A stretch of 64,000 nt of DNA, from contig JADBEO010000010.1 in NCBI GenBank assembly GCA_031316315.1, positions 47,791 through 111,790 on the forward strand. Direction: 5' to 3'. Positions within the stretch are counted from its first letter, which is position 1, and the number at the start of each line of letters is the position of its first letter. The notes under the pieces are model-generated. The model did not search any database. It worked only from the letters and a program-made list of their open reading frames with translations, and was not told where the DNA came from. Positions 1 through 9,119 of the stretch are shown in pieces. The translations under genes and the position numbers were made by a program. The DNA comes from Chelatococcus sambhunathii (lineage in GTDB: Bacteria; Pseudomonadota; Alphaproteobacteria; Rhizobiales; Methylopilaceae).

Positions 1-72
1 GGGAACCGCATAGGTCAGCGCGCGGTCGAGAGCGACCGGCAGCAGGACCTGGACAGCGCGGGCGGCGGGCAT
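1..72 (-). CDS. priA: PriA primosomal helicase, N-terminal fragment (cut by window edge)
   Basis: Only the first 24 codons lie in the window; the gene runs off the left edge. The reverse strand from 72 reads [19 protein letters not shown] followed by TYAVP, which matches the start of the 3'-DNA-binding domain of PriA, the helicase that reloads the replisome at stalled forks. It is divergent from the aldolase gene at 261, an arrangement I recall from other Rhizobiales. The identification rests on a short but characteristic N-terminus (hydrophobic VLLPVALDR then Y-V-P), so it is good but not certain. Confidence 0.7.
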   Translation of the reverse strand, partial: MPAARAVQVLLPVALDRALTYAVP

Positions 73-260
73 CGCGACTCCGGACGGCGGAAGAGGCCAG
101 TCTCTTCGGCCTTCGGCAGGCGGAGCGTCAAGACGCGGCGCTTTCCTGCAGCGGAGGCATGCAAACGCCCGATTCCGCCTTGCCTCGGCGCCGTCTGGGC
201 GCCACTTGGAGGGCGAGCCGGACAACGCCCGAAAAGCCAGCACGCAAGGACAATCGCGCG

Positions 261-914
261 ATGAAATTCTTCGTCGACACCGCCGACGTCTCCGTCATCA
301 AGGAGCTCGCCGCCATGGGCGTGCTCGACGGCGTCACCACCAACCCGTCGCTGGTGCTGAAGGCCAACCGGCCGTTCAGGGACATCATCAGGGAAATCTG
401 CGAGGTAGTGCCGGGGCCGGTCTCCGCCGAGGTGTCGTCCATCGACTACGACGGCATGATGCGCGAGGCCGCCGTCGTCCGGAAGATCGCCGACAACGTC
501 GCGGTCAAGGTGCCGCTCACTTGGGACGGACTCAAGGCCTGCAAGGCGCTGACCGACGACGGCGCGATGGTGAACGTCACCCTCTGCTTTTCGGCGCCGC
601 AGGCGCTGCTCGCGGCGAAGGCCGGCGCGACCTTCATCTCGCCCTTCGTCGGCCGCCTCGACGACGCCGGCCTCGACGGCATGCAGCTGATCGCCGACAT
701 CCGCCAGATCTACGACAACTACGCCTTCGAGACCGAGATCCTCGCCGCCTCGATCCGCTCGGTGAACCATGTCCGCGACGCCGCCAAGATCGGCGCCGAC
801 GTCTGCACCGTGCCGCCGGACGTGCTGAAGAGCCTCGTCAAGCACCCGCTGACCGACAAGGGCCTCGACCAGTTCGTCGCCGACTGGAAGAAGACCGGCC
901 AGACCATCGCGTGA
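261..914 (+). CDS. fsa: Fructose-6-phosphate aldolase / transaldolase-like protein
   Basis: A 217-residue protein of the short transaldolase subfamily (MipB/TalC/FSA), the usual length for this group. It begins [10 protein letters not shown] and carries the family signature DGVTTNPSL near residues 23-31. The Schiff-base lysine is expected at K83 in AVKVPLTW. It catalyses either fructose-6-phosphate aldol cleavage or transaldolase transfer in the cytoplasm; sequence alone does not separate these. The ATG at 261 fits the family N-terminus and has AAGGA about ten bases upstream. The divergent neighbour is priA. Confidence 0.92.
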   Translation: MKFFVDTADVSVIKELAAMGVLDGVTTNPSLVLKANRPFRDIIREICEVVPGPVSAEVSSIDYDGMMREAAVVRKIADNVAVKVPLTWDGLKACKALTDDGAMVNVTLCFSAPQALLAAKAGATFISPFVGRLDDAGLDGMQLIADIRQIYDNYAFETEILAASIRSVNHVRDAAKIGADVCTVPPDVLKSLVKHPLTDKGLDQFVADWKKTGQTIA

Positions 915-1130
915 GGGCGACAGCAGGCGACGAACACGGAAGCGCTCGCGACCCTAGAACACCAGTCCACCTAGGAGCCACGTCCGCGACCTGGGGCCGC
1001 AGCAGTTGCGCCACAATCCTTTGCGCCTAGGATGCCTAGCTACGATCGTCGCCGCTCCTCCCCTAGGCGCGCCATCGCCAGCGCATCAATAGGCATAACG
1101 CCTCAGGCGTCATCGCAGCCGATCTCTGGC

Positions 1131-2336
1131 CTATGCATCTCCAAAAACGGTGCCGAACCGCTCGCTCGGACCCGCCGCACTTTCGTCTTCGTCTATACTC
1201 GGATAACGAGTATCGTACGTTAACGCACATACTCGGATGTTTCTAATCGAGACGGCTCCGAATGTGATTCTTGAAATCCTAATGTACCGCGCATATAGCA
1301 ACGTCGATCCGCCAACAAAAAAGCTTCCTTCAACCTCGCCGCCCTGCATTACCATGCGGTGATTACGATCTACGGAAATTTCACATCGAACATCTTCGGC
1401 TTTAAAGTGCTCATTATTAAGAATGATTTGAATATACTTAATTTGGAATTCGCCTTGCAAGTCGACTTCACACCAGCTGTCATCGGACGGCGCAGACTCG
1501 ATAGCCACACCGCCAAATCGCTTGTCGCCGATTCTGATAGTGCGCACCCCAGCTGGGACACTGCTGACCGTCGCCACCAGCCCAATAGAGACTTCCCGGT
1601 ATTGTGCCCGCGCATCGATGCCCCAATTTCGCCGGAAGCAGGGAGAAGGATCCGCAAGGCCGAGGTTCCGACATGATTCGACCAGCGCATCTCGCGCTAA
1701 CGGAAAGAACACGCTCGATAGATGAAATCCATCGTACAAAATTCCGGGCTTCGTTCCCCCATCCGGAAGAATAAGATCGTCGAAAATCGAGCAAACGCTT
1801 ATCCAGGACTTACCGACCGAGAGCTCCTTAATTCTATCTATGAATACACTGGTCGCATAATTTCGTTCGTACATAGAACCAATGCTGGGAAAACGTGGAT
1901 TTACTACGCGTGTCGTCTTGGGAGCCGTAGGTGGTGGCGCCCATAAAACAATGGGGGTGCGTGCAAGGTCGTATAGATGGATAGCGGTTTCAAAAAGGCG
2001 GTCGGCTATGTCTTTGGCAATCACGTCGATAGATCTGCACTGAAGATGTGCCTGTTTCAGTGCGTGCGCCCGGCAGTCAATTTCACCAAACGACAAGATT
2101 ATAGCACTATATGGGTTCTGCATATCTTGTAACGATCTGACATCATCGATGTCCAAAATCTTTGACGAATTATACGCGGTGAGCGCTCCCAGATGCCAAA
2201 CGTCGACACCTGCAAAACAGCCGACATCATTTCTCACGCTGTCATGGCCTAACCAAAAACGCGAATGAGAATCCCCGATGACAACTATTCGTGAACCGCT
2301 GGACTTATTATGTCGTTCGAAAGACGGCTTCGTCAT
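1131..2336 (-). CDS. SGNH/GDSL-type hydrolase domain protein with C-terminal beta-domain
   Basis: A 401-residue protein with no signal peptide. The N-terminal half looks like an SGNH hydrolase: IVVIGDSHSRFW near residue 17-28 is block I with the nucleophile serine, SFGEIDCRAH near residue 82 sits at the block III position, and DGFHLS near residue 203 supplies the block V Asp-x-x-His pair. The last 150 residues look like a beta-rich ligand-binding domain (discoidin-like at best). SGNH proteins in this setting commonly add or remove acyl groups on glycans. Codon usage is much more AT-rich than the chromosome around it, which suggests horizontal acquisition. Substrate unknown. Confidence 0.6.
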   Translation of the reverse strand: MTKPSFERHNKSSGSRIVVIGDSHSRFWLGHDSVRNDVGCFAGVDVWHLGALTAYNSSKILDIDDVRSLQDMQNPYSAIILSFGEIDCRAHALKQAHLQCRSIDVIAKDIADRLFETAIHLYDLARTPIVLWAPPPTAPKTTRVVNPRFPSIGSMYERNYATSVFIDRIKELSVGKSWISVCSIFDDLILPDGGTKPGILYDGFHLSSVFFPLARDALVESCRNLGLADPSPCFRRNWGIDARAQYREVSIGLVATVSSVPAGVRTIRIGDKRFGGVAIESAPSDDSWCEVDLQGEFQIKYIQIILNNEHFKAEDVRCEISVDRNHRMVMQGGEVEGSFFVGGSTLLYARYIRISRITFGAVSIRNIRVCALTYDTRYPSIDEDESAAGPSERFGTVFGDA

Positions 2337-2450
2337 GTTACGATATCCTTACTATTTCGACGAAGAGAAGCATCCAAACAGTCGAGCGTGATTTTGCTCC
2401 GGCATCGGTTCCCAGAGCATTCTGACATCTCGCTAATCCGTGGGCTCCTA

Positions 2451-3755
2451 ATGCGTCTCGTGCAATTATTAACTATCGCCGCTTGTGGGGCGCTGATCTT
2501 TAGTGTCGCACCTATAGCCTCCGCCGCCACGGGCATACCGCCCAGCGCGATAGACGGTCAGAATGATGTGCCAGAACTGATCGATTTTTTCGACCGTAAT
2601 TTTTTCTCTGACGAAAATGTTGACGCTGTGGTGGAAACCGCCCGGCATAGGTTTGAAACAGACACTCTCGATCCCTGGCGATTCGCCCAATCATTTGAAG
2701 CTTACGCAATTATGTTTGAAGTAACGAGTAACAAAAAATACGCGCTGGCTTTGGCGCGCGGCGTAAAGCTCGCCTTGGAGTTTCGAGACGATCGGCAAGG
2801 CCGTGTTGACGGCTTCACCGGCCTTCGGTTGCCCGCTTGGGGCGTCAACGTCAGAGCTTATCGCAAACGTATCGTCGACATCGGATCGCAGTCTCTCGTC
2901 CTCAGCCCTATCGCTCGGCTGTATTATTACCTGTCAAAGGATGAGTCTCTTTCTAGATTGACCGGCTTAAGTGCTATCGATTTAGGAACGGCTATCGCCG
3001 AGACTAAATCTATATTTTACGTGGATCTGCGATTAAAAGATCATTACGCCTATTACCTCCAGCCGGCTGGGCTGGCCGCGCTCGACTGTAATGTACATAA
3101 TACTCCCTTTAAAGAGGCTAATAATAAACGTGTAAATAGCAAAGGCGACGTGGAGCTCTGCCTCAAATCAAAGAATTTGGCAGGCAGCCCGGCACCTTAT
3201 AATATTCAGCTTAAAGTGGCGTTGGTTGACGCGTATGTCGCTGCAGCGACAGGCAGTTCTAGAGCACATCTATCGGTCGTTAATGCCATTAAATATTTCC
3301 AGTCGACGGCAATCGACTATATTGCCTCTAATGAAGGGCATCTCATATTTCGAAACGCTCAAGGACGCCGCATTGAAGATGTAACGCATCTGAATTTGGA
3401 TGTCGAGTTGCTATTCTTTATGTGGAACGATTTCAGAGAGGCTCGTCCAGAGTTTGCTCCCGCTGTGGAGGAGGCGCTTCTGCGCCGCATCGCAGCTTCA
3501 GTTGTCGATTTCGCTGCCGTACGAGATGATAAAGGCTTCTACCGTTTAAGCCCACTTATCGACGGAAGCAAGCGCGAGGTTCGAGCCGCGCGGATCGACA
3601 GGAGCTGCATTCAGATTACGATGCTTGTCGCTTTAGATATGCGTATAAAGGATGTATGTGGCAGTATTTTCGTCGGCCTCAGGCCCAGCCCTCTTGGGCT
3701 GGCATCCCTAATTAAGGGGCTAGAGGTGCTGCGAAAGCGATCTACTGTGCCATGA
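2451..3755 (+). CDS. Secreted protein of unknown function, possibly alpha-helical toroid fold
   Basis: A 434-residue protein. The ATG at 2451 is chosen because it gives a clean signal peptide (MRLVQLLTIAACGALIF, then SVAPIASAA) with cleavage after ASA; an in-frame start further upstream adds a non-hydrophobic leader. The mature part is mostly helical, with segments such as SNKKYALALARGVKLALEF followed by a glycine-rich turn, the pattern seen in alpha/alpha-toroid polysaccharide lyases, glycoside hydrolases and epimerases, but no catalytic motif is identifiable. AT-rich, like its two flanking genes. It is divergent from the SGNH gene and convergent with fkbM, so a role in processing an exported glycan is plausible but inferred. 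Confidence 0.6.
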   Translation: MRLVQLLTIAACGALIFSVAPIASAATGIPPSAIDGQNDVPELIDFFDRNFFSDENVDAVVETARHRFETDTLDPWRFAQSFEAYAIMFEVTSNKKYALALARGVKLALEFRDDRQGRVDGFTGLRLPAWGVNVRAYRKRIVDIGSQSLVLSPIARLYYYLSKDESLSRLTGLSAIDLGTAIAETKSIFYVDLRLKDHYAYYLQPAGLAALDCNVHNTPFKEANNKRVNSKGDVELCLKSKNLAGSPAPYNIQLKVALVDAYVAAATGSSRAHLSVVNAIKYFQSTAIDYIASNEGHLIFRNAQGRRIEDVTHLNLDVELLFFMWNDFREARPEFAPAVEEALLRRIAASVVDFAAVRDDKGFYRLSPLIDGSKREVRAARIDRSCIQITMLVALDMRIKDVCGSIFVGLRPSPLGLASLIKGLEVLRKRSTVP

Positions 3756-3883
3756 GATACTTCTGTTTGATTTACGTTACAATCTCCCGACCCGCGCTTC
3801 TTGGGATTCAAGGCGCGCATGTCAAGACGCGTTCAGATTCCGGCCTGCGCTTTTTTCCGATGGTTGGCCAGACCTCCCGGCGC

Positions 3884-4561
3884 TTACGCTGGAAACGCTC
3901 TGTTACGAAATAATACATCTCCGGGATACCGGGAAAGTATCTCAAATTCCGGAAGCATCTTCATGAGCTCTCTCAGAGGCCGCTGCCCCTCATACAACTC
4001 GTTGTCACGATACTCTGTGTAAAAATACCGCGTTCGAGCTAAAACCTCACGACCCCCCTGGATAAGGTCTACCTCCGCGCCTTGCGTATCAGCCCAGATG
4101 AAATCAACAATATCTATATTGTTAGCGTTCGCCCAAGAGTCGAGTGTCATGACATCAACGTCAATCGTCCTATTAAATTTAATAGCCGGATGGCGTTCCA
4201 AATGCCTCTTTGGGGGCCTGATGGACCCGGACTTATCCCAGCCCTCTGGATGCTTCTCCTCAAGACCGTCGCTCATATAAAAAGTCGCCCTGCCGTTAAC
4301 TGAGCCGATCGCGACTTGTGAGAGCTGGACCGAGTCCGGAAATTTCCTCTTGAGCCATTTTTGAATTGCTCGCGGATCCGGCTCGAAACAGTATATCTTG
4401 GCTCCCAGGACAGATCTGTAGAGCCCAAGGCTTGCGCTACCATTGTTAGCTCCAATTTCCAATATTACGGATTCTTGTCGAGAAATGAGCCCGCTAATCT
4501 TTTCGTATGTGAGCGGATCAGTACTCACGGAAGGAATTTCTAAATTATCTCCGGAGACCAT
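3884..4561 (-). CDS. FkbM family methyltransferase
   Basis: A 225-residue SAM-dependent methyltransferase of the FkbM type. ILEIGANNGSAS (about residues 33-44) is motif I for SAM binding, YCFEPDPRA about 20 residues on is the acidic motif II, and WADTQGAEVDLIQGG is the FkbM signature. Length agrees with the compact members of the family. FkbM enzymes O-methylate sugars or polyketides; in bacterial surface-polysaccharide loci they cap or decorate glycans. This copy sits in the AT-rich segment beside two other cell-surface genes, which favours a glycan substrate. Confidence 0.88.
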   Translation of the reverse strand: MVSGDNLEIPSVSTDPLTYEKISGLISRQESVILEIGANNGSASLGLYRSVLGAKIYCFEPDPRAIQKWLKRKFPDSVQLSQVAIGSVNGRATFYMSDGLEEKHPEGWDKSGSIRPPKRHLERHPAIKFNRTIDVDVMTLDSWANANNIDIVDFIWADTQGAEVDLIQGGREVLARTRYFYTEYRDNELYEGQRPLRELMKMLPEFEILSRYPGDVLFRNRAFPA

Positions 4562-4731
4562 CTTTAGGCCCTATGGACTTGTGACAGGTCTATTCATTCA
4601 GCAGAATAACCTGTATATCTATCTCTCGCACAGTTAAACGATGGTCTACAATGGGGGATTCACGTTCTGTGTGTCCGTGCAACGGGCGATCGGCAACCGC
4701 GGGGTGACGCACAGCCGATCCTCAATGGCTT

Positions 4732-5837
4732 TCAGGGATTGCGCCGCTGCGCCCTAACCGGCCGTCGCCTGATGCGCTCCGCGCGATCGGCGATGTCGCG
4801 CCAGAACGACAGGAACAGCGTCGCCAGCTCCTCGCGCCGCTCCGCCGAGATCGAAACGCGGTCGAGGATCTCGGCCTCGAGATGCGCGAGCCAGGGCGCC
4901 GGATCTCCGTCCGGCCCGATCTCGTGAAGCCGCGCGCGTCCGACATGCGCCGGGAGCCGCGAGAACTGGCTGCCGCAGGCGTAGATCACGCGCGCCTCGC
5001 GCATCAGCAGGATCTCGAGGAAAGCGCGCTGCAGGGGCCCCAGGCGCTCGGCCGCCGGCGCGACGAGCGCGCGCGGCCCGAGCGCCGCCGCGGCTTCGCC
5101 GATGGACGCCGGATCCTCTCCGAAGATCAGCACCCTCGGTCCGGGGTCGCGCTCGTCGATCGCCGAGACCATCAGCCCGACGGGCGCGCAACGCCGCACG
5201 AAATGCCGCATGTCGGGCTCGAGTTCGGCGACGGGCCGTCCGATCCCGCCATGCCGATGAGGTTGGAGACGACGTCGCCTCTGCGGATATGTAGTGCGAT
5301 GAAAGGCTCCGGGCCGAGGATCCTCCTCGCCGCAGCGAACTCCTCGCGGATCGGCGCGCCCGGGACCAGACGATCGAAAACCCGGACCAGCCCGTCCTGA
5401 ATCTCCGCATCCGTCTCGCCGACGAGGCGCAGAAGACGCTGGCCGTTGGAAGCGATCGCAGAGGCTCGTGCGAGAAGCGCCTCCGGATCGAAGCCGAAGC
5501 GAAGTTGCTGGGCCAGATCCGGCTGCTCCTCGAGCACGAGCGTCCCGGGCGGCAAGGGCTCCAGCGGTCCCTCTGTCAGGTCGAGAGCCGGAAAGTCGAA
5601 CCGCCTGAGGTCGAACAGCTCCGACGGCGTCCAGTCGGTCGCGCCGTGGTCGCGGAAGGTGTAGGCGAGCGAGGCCCAGCGCATCGTCACCCGCGCGCCG
5701 AGCTTCTCGGCGAAACGGAGCACCCGGACGAGCGCGAGCAGCCGCCCGCCGAGCCCGTCCGTCCGCCGGATCGTTATCGTCGGCGCGCTCGCTCCGGGCG
5801 CCTGCCCGAGGCGCGCGTCGGCGGCCGCCCCGCTCAC
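4732..5837 (-). pseudogene. Fucosyltransferase-like glycosyltransferase, interrupted by a frameshift
   Basis: Two adjoining minus-strand reading frames make one protein. The first (from 5837) begins near residue 24 with RRTDGLGGRLLAL, an acceptor/donor-loop motif like the GGLGN of alpha-1,2-fucosyltransferases, and reaches ALHIRRGDVVSN (residues 181-192), whose HxRRGD is a hallmark of NodZ, GT11 and related GDP-fucose enzymes. It then loses sense after IGMAG near 5245. The second frame resumes with IGRPVAELEPDMRHFVRR and continues to 4732. Adding one base around 5241-5250, next to a C/G run, would join them into about 368 residues. It may be a genuine pseudogene or a sequencing error; the intact parts look under selection. 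GC content is that of the chromosome, unlike the genes to its left. Confidence 0.65.
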
Positions 5838-5859
5838 GGTCTCGACCGCCTGCGCCGCG

Positions 5860-6708
5860 TCAGCCTGCGCCGCCGACGTCGGCCCACAGAGTCTCCATGG
5901 TCGGCCGGCCGAAATCGGCGTTCATATGCGTGACGTCCTCTGTCGTGTTCGGAACCTGCAGGCTGCGATCATAGGTCGTCCTGAGCTTCATCTGGTACTC
6001 GTCGCGCGTGAAGAACCCCGAACGGGTCGACGGCGGCTGCTCCATGAAGGCGGCCGGAATCTCTCCGAAAGCGCCGCGCGCGGCGTCCAGAAACGCGCTG
6101 TACAACTCTTCGGCGACGGCCTCGTCGAAGAACAACCCCCACCTGTCGAAGTTCTCCCGCAGACGGTCGGTTGTAGGCTCGACCGTCTTGATCCGCGCGA
6201 TCGGGTTCGGCTGGGGCACGATCACGATCGGCTTGTCGGTGTGCGCTCGGATCTGTGCGGCGATCCGGTATGAGATGGTCTGCCGCAGCAGCCCTCCCAG
6301 CGCGGCCCGCAGCACGGCGCGCGAAATCGGTGAGTGCCGCTCGTCCGCATGGGCGGCAAGGCGCCAGGAACGGTAGACGCGGCTGCACTGGCTGCCGCCA
6401 ACGCCCAGGCCGGCGAGCACGAAGATGTCGTAATCGTCGAGCGGCATGTCGCCGTCAGAAAGGCCGCGCGCCATGAACGTCATCGCGCGCTCGGAGGTCG
6501 GCACGATGCGGCCGTCGGCGACGGTGATGGCCAACTCCGAGCCTGGCGCACACAGGAAGGAGAAATCCTCCCTGCATGGCAGATCGCTGTCCTCAAGCCC
6601 GTCCTTCAGCGCGATCGCATATGAATTGCCGATGATCAGGCCGCGCCGCACGCCGGCGGCGGCCTTGTCTCCGGCGGGCTCCAGTTCCGCGGCGGCGCTT
6701 TCCGACAT
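5860..6708 (-). CDS. SGNH-like protein of a surface-glycan locus, function unknown
   Basis: About 282 residues. The N-terminal part has RGLIIGNSYAIALKDGLE, which resembles an SGNH block I with Asn-Ser in place of Asp-Ser; DYDIFVLAGLGVGG and KPIVIVPQPNP are core strands; and DVTHMNADFG near the C-terminus offers a D-x-x-H motif. This is consistent with a degenerate SGNH hydrolase. Two starts are possible (6714 and 6708). The 6708 ATG is preferred because AAGGGGGG lies about seven bases upstream of it, while it abuts the 6714 ATG. It overlaps the end of the GSCFA gene, so the two are translationally linked. Confidence 0.55.
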   Translation of the reverse strand: MSESAAAELEPAGDKAAAGVRRGLIIGNSYAIALKDGLEDSDLPCREDFSFLCAPGSELAITVADGRIVPTSERAMTFMARGLSDGDMPLDDYDIFVLAGLGVGGSQCSRVYRSWRLAAHADERHSPISRAVLRAALGGLLRQTISYRIAAQIRAHTDKPIVIVPQPNPIARIKTVEPTTDRLRENFDRWGLFFDEAVAEELYSAFLDAARGAFGEIPAAFMEQPPSTRSGFFTRDEYQMKLRTTYDRSLQVPNTTEDVTHMNADFGRPTMETLWADVGGAG

Positions 6709-7808
6709 TAGCATCCCCCCTTCGCAAAGGCGTCGAGGAGCATTTCCTCGCAGATCACGTCATCCTCGTCGCGCGGCTTCGGCGCCCTTTTCGGCTCGCT
6801 CTCGGCGGACAGAGGAGGAGCGGCGATCGTGGACGCCTCTTCCGGCACATGGGCGGACGAGAACGTCCGCATGACTGTGTCGACGCCTTGCGGCGCGATG
6901 GACCGGAGATTTCCGGCGAAGAAATCCGAGCGGGCGGCAGGATTGGTGATGATCTCGTACGAGGGGAAATAGTCCACGTCCTCGTGCAGATCGGCCATCT
7001 CGCCGGCGGCGGACCTCAACGTTGCCTTGGAGTATTGTGTCGCCGGCAAAACATGGCGACCGGAAGCCGTCGCCGTCAGCGGCACGGGCGAGACCGTCAG
7101 AATGATCTTGAGCTCGGGCCGACTGCGCTTGAGCAGGCGGTACACCTGCTGCAGATCGCCAAGGATCTCCGAATGCGTGAAATTCTTGAACGTGAACTCG
7201 TCGGGATCGAACCGTCCGGCGATCACGCCCGGCGCGGTCGGGTACACGACGCCTGTCCGTCGATGGACCCAGGCTTCGGTCAATCCGAGCGTGAAGATGA
7301 ACAGATCCATCGTGCGCACCATGCGGGCGACAGCCTTCAGATGAGCCTGGCGATGAACCATCACCTCGTCGGGGCTTTCGAGGCCGTCCGGTTCGACGCC
7401 GGGACGGAGAGCGTCGAAATAACGGCCGTCGCGCTCCCAGACGACCTGTTCAGTCTCCTTCGCCGACTTGGTTTCCTGGAGCAGCTGAAGCAGTTGCCGT
7501 ACCGTGTAGACGTTGCCGTAGCGCGCTGAATAAAGGCCGTACCCGAAGGCCTCCGCGGCTTTGCCTGAAAAACCGCCCGGCGCGCGCTCCATGTCGATCA
7601 CCGGGAAACCCTGCGCTCTCAGATGGCGGGCGATGTGCTGCGCGAAGCAGCTTCCGGCCGTGGCGATCTTGGCGTCGCGAGCAATCTCGAACTTGCGGCT
7701 GTAGATGCCTTCGGGGCTCCGCGGATCGCCGTTCTGGACCGCATTCCGCCAAAAGGCGATTTCAGGCAGATCGCTGTACGGATTGGTCTCGGAATCGATC
7801 GCAGGCAT
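6708..7808 (-). CDS. GSCFA family protein
   Basis: A 366-residue protein containing the family's namesake motif, TAGSCFAQHIA, at residues 50-60, plus FIFTLGLTEAW and LTVSPVPLT, the other conserved blocks. GSCFA proteins are SGNH/PC-esterase relatives found in bacterial surface polysaccharide and glycoconjugate loci; their chemistry is not settled. The ATG at 7808 is chosen because GAGGAG lies about eight bases upstream and the family N-terminus starts there. It is the first gene of a minus-strand pair and is divergent from xerC across 265 bp of intergenic DNA. Confidence 0.85.
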   Translation of the reverse strand: MPAIDSETNPYSDLPEIAFWRNAVQNGDPRSPEGIYSRKFEIARDAKIATAGSCFAQHIARHLRAQGFPVIDMERAPGGFSGKAAEAFGYGLYSARYGNVYTVRQLLQLLQETKSAKETEQVVWERDGRYFDALRPGVEPDGLESPDEVMVHRQAHLKAVARMVRTMDLFIFTLGLTEAWVHRRTGVVYPTAPGVIAGRFDPDEFTFKNFTHSEILGDLQQVYRLLKRSRPELKIILTVSPVPLTATASGRHVLPATQYSKATLRSAAGEMADLHEDVDYFPSYEIITNPAARSDFFAGNLRSIAPQGVDTVMRTFSSAHVPEEASTIAAPPLSAESEPKRAPKPRDEDDVICEEMLLDAFAKGGC

Positions 7809-8073
7809 CACGAATACTCCTCGCAAAGGCCGACCTCTTCCTTTCCACACGGCTGCAGCGCACGGAATGGAACCAATACAGTGCCGGTTCCGCTCCGAGC
7901 TTTCAAGGGCGCCGGACGGCTGGCGCGATGCGCTAAGCGCCTCATATCCGAGCGTAAAAGTCGGACCAGGTCGCGAGGCGCGGTTTGGTCGCACAGGCCT
8001 GGCCCCTTCGACCGATCCACCCTGCGACGGTGGGTCAGGCGGCGTTAAGCGCCGGCGCGCTAGGCTCGCCCCG

Positions 8074-9030
8074 ATGACCGCCGCCCTCCTTCCCGCCGCG
8101 CCCGACCTCATGGAAGCCTACGCCGACTGGCTCCAGCGGCTGTCGGCGGAGCGGCGCATGTCGCCGAAGACAGTCGAGGCCTATGGCCGCGACGTGCGCA
8201 TCTTTCTCACCTTCCTGCAGGGTCATCTCGGCGCGCCTGCGAGCCTCGCTGACTTCGCCGGCCTCGCGCCGCGTGATGTGCGCTCCTTCATGGCTGCGCG
8301 CCGCACCGAGGGGCTGTCGAGCCGCTCGCTGATGCGCGCGCTCGCCTCGGCGCGCTCCTTCGCTCGGCATTTGGCCCGTACAGGACGCGGCGAGGCGACC
8401 GCCTTCTCGGCCGTGCGCAGCCCCAAGATCGCGCGGAGCCTGCCGAAGCCGATCCCGCCCGGCCCGGCGAAAGAGATGATCCACGCCGACACCCGCGCCG
8501 GCGAAGACCGCGAGCAGTGGGTTCTGGCGCGCGACGCGGCGGTGCTCGCTCTGCTCTACGGCTGCGGTCTGCGCGTTTCTGAAGCGCTGTCGCTGACGCG
8601 GCGCGAGGCCCCGGTCCAGGGCGTCGATCGGATCGAGGTCACCGGCAAGGGCGGCAAGCGCCGCCAGCTTCCGGTGATCGAAGCCGTGCGAAAGGCGGTC
8701 GAGGATTATCTTGGGCTTTGCCCGCTGCATCTGCCGCCGGACGGACCGCTCTTCGTGGGCGTCAAGGGCGGGCCGCTCAGCCCTCGCATCGTGCAGGCGG
8801 CGGTGGCGCGGATGCGCGGCAGCCTCGGCCTGCCGGAGACCGCGACCCCGCACGCCCTTCGCCACTCCTTCGCGACGCATCTGCTCGGGCGCGGCGGCGA
8901 TCTCCGCACCATCCAGGAACTGCTCGGCCATGCGAGCCTCTCGACCACGCAGATCTATACCGAGGTCGACGGGGCGCGGCTGATGGCGATCCATTCGGCG
9001 TTCCATCCGCGGGCTCGCGCGGCCGGCTGA
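8074..9030 (+). CDS. xerC: Tyrosine recombinase XerC
   Basis: A 318-residue tyrosine recombinase that resolves chromosome dimers with XerD at the dif site. All catalytic residues are visible: R167 in GCGLRVSEAL, K192 in GKGGKRR, H260 and R263 in HALRHSFATH, H286 in LLGHASLS and the nucleophile Y295 in TTQIYTEV. The N-terminal SAM-like DNA-binding domain (about 10-105) is complete. Length and the location in the priA/aldolase neighbourhood favour XerC over a phage integrase; no attachment site is visible. The ATG at 8074 gives the usual Xer N-terminus. Confidence 0.92.
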   Translation: MTAALLPAAPDLMEAYADWLQRLSAERRMSPKTVEAYGRDVRIFLTFLQGHLGAPASLADFAGLAPRDVRSFMAARRTEGLSSRSLMRALASARSFARHLARTGRGEATAFSAVRSPKIARSLPKPIPPGPAKEMIHADTRAGEDREQWVLARDAAVLALLYGCGLRVSEALSLTRREAPVQGVDRIEVTGKGGKRRQLPVIEAVRKAVEDYLGLCPLHLPPDGPLFVGVKGGPLSPRIVQAAVARMRGSLGLPETATPHALRHSFATHLLGRGGDLRTIQELLGHASLSTTQIYTEVDGARLMAIHSAFHPRARAAG

Positions 9031-9119
9031 GCCGGCGCGCAGGCTTGCCTGCCTTCTCCCCGCAATGGAGGCTTGCCGGCACGCTGCTGGTCGCTGCCTG
9101 AGGCGCGTGCTAGGCGCGG

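Noticed and set aside
1190..1216. ATACTCG-GATAA-CGAGTAT inverted repeat after the SGNH gene
   Set aside because: Short, inside the AT-rich segment, with no T-run and no clear gene to regulate; it partly overlaps the end region of the gene.
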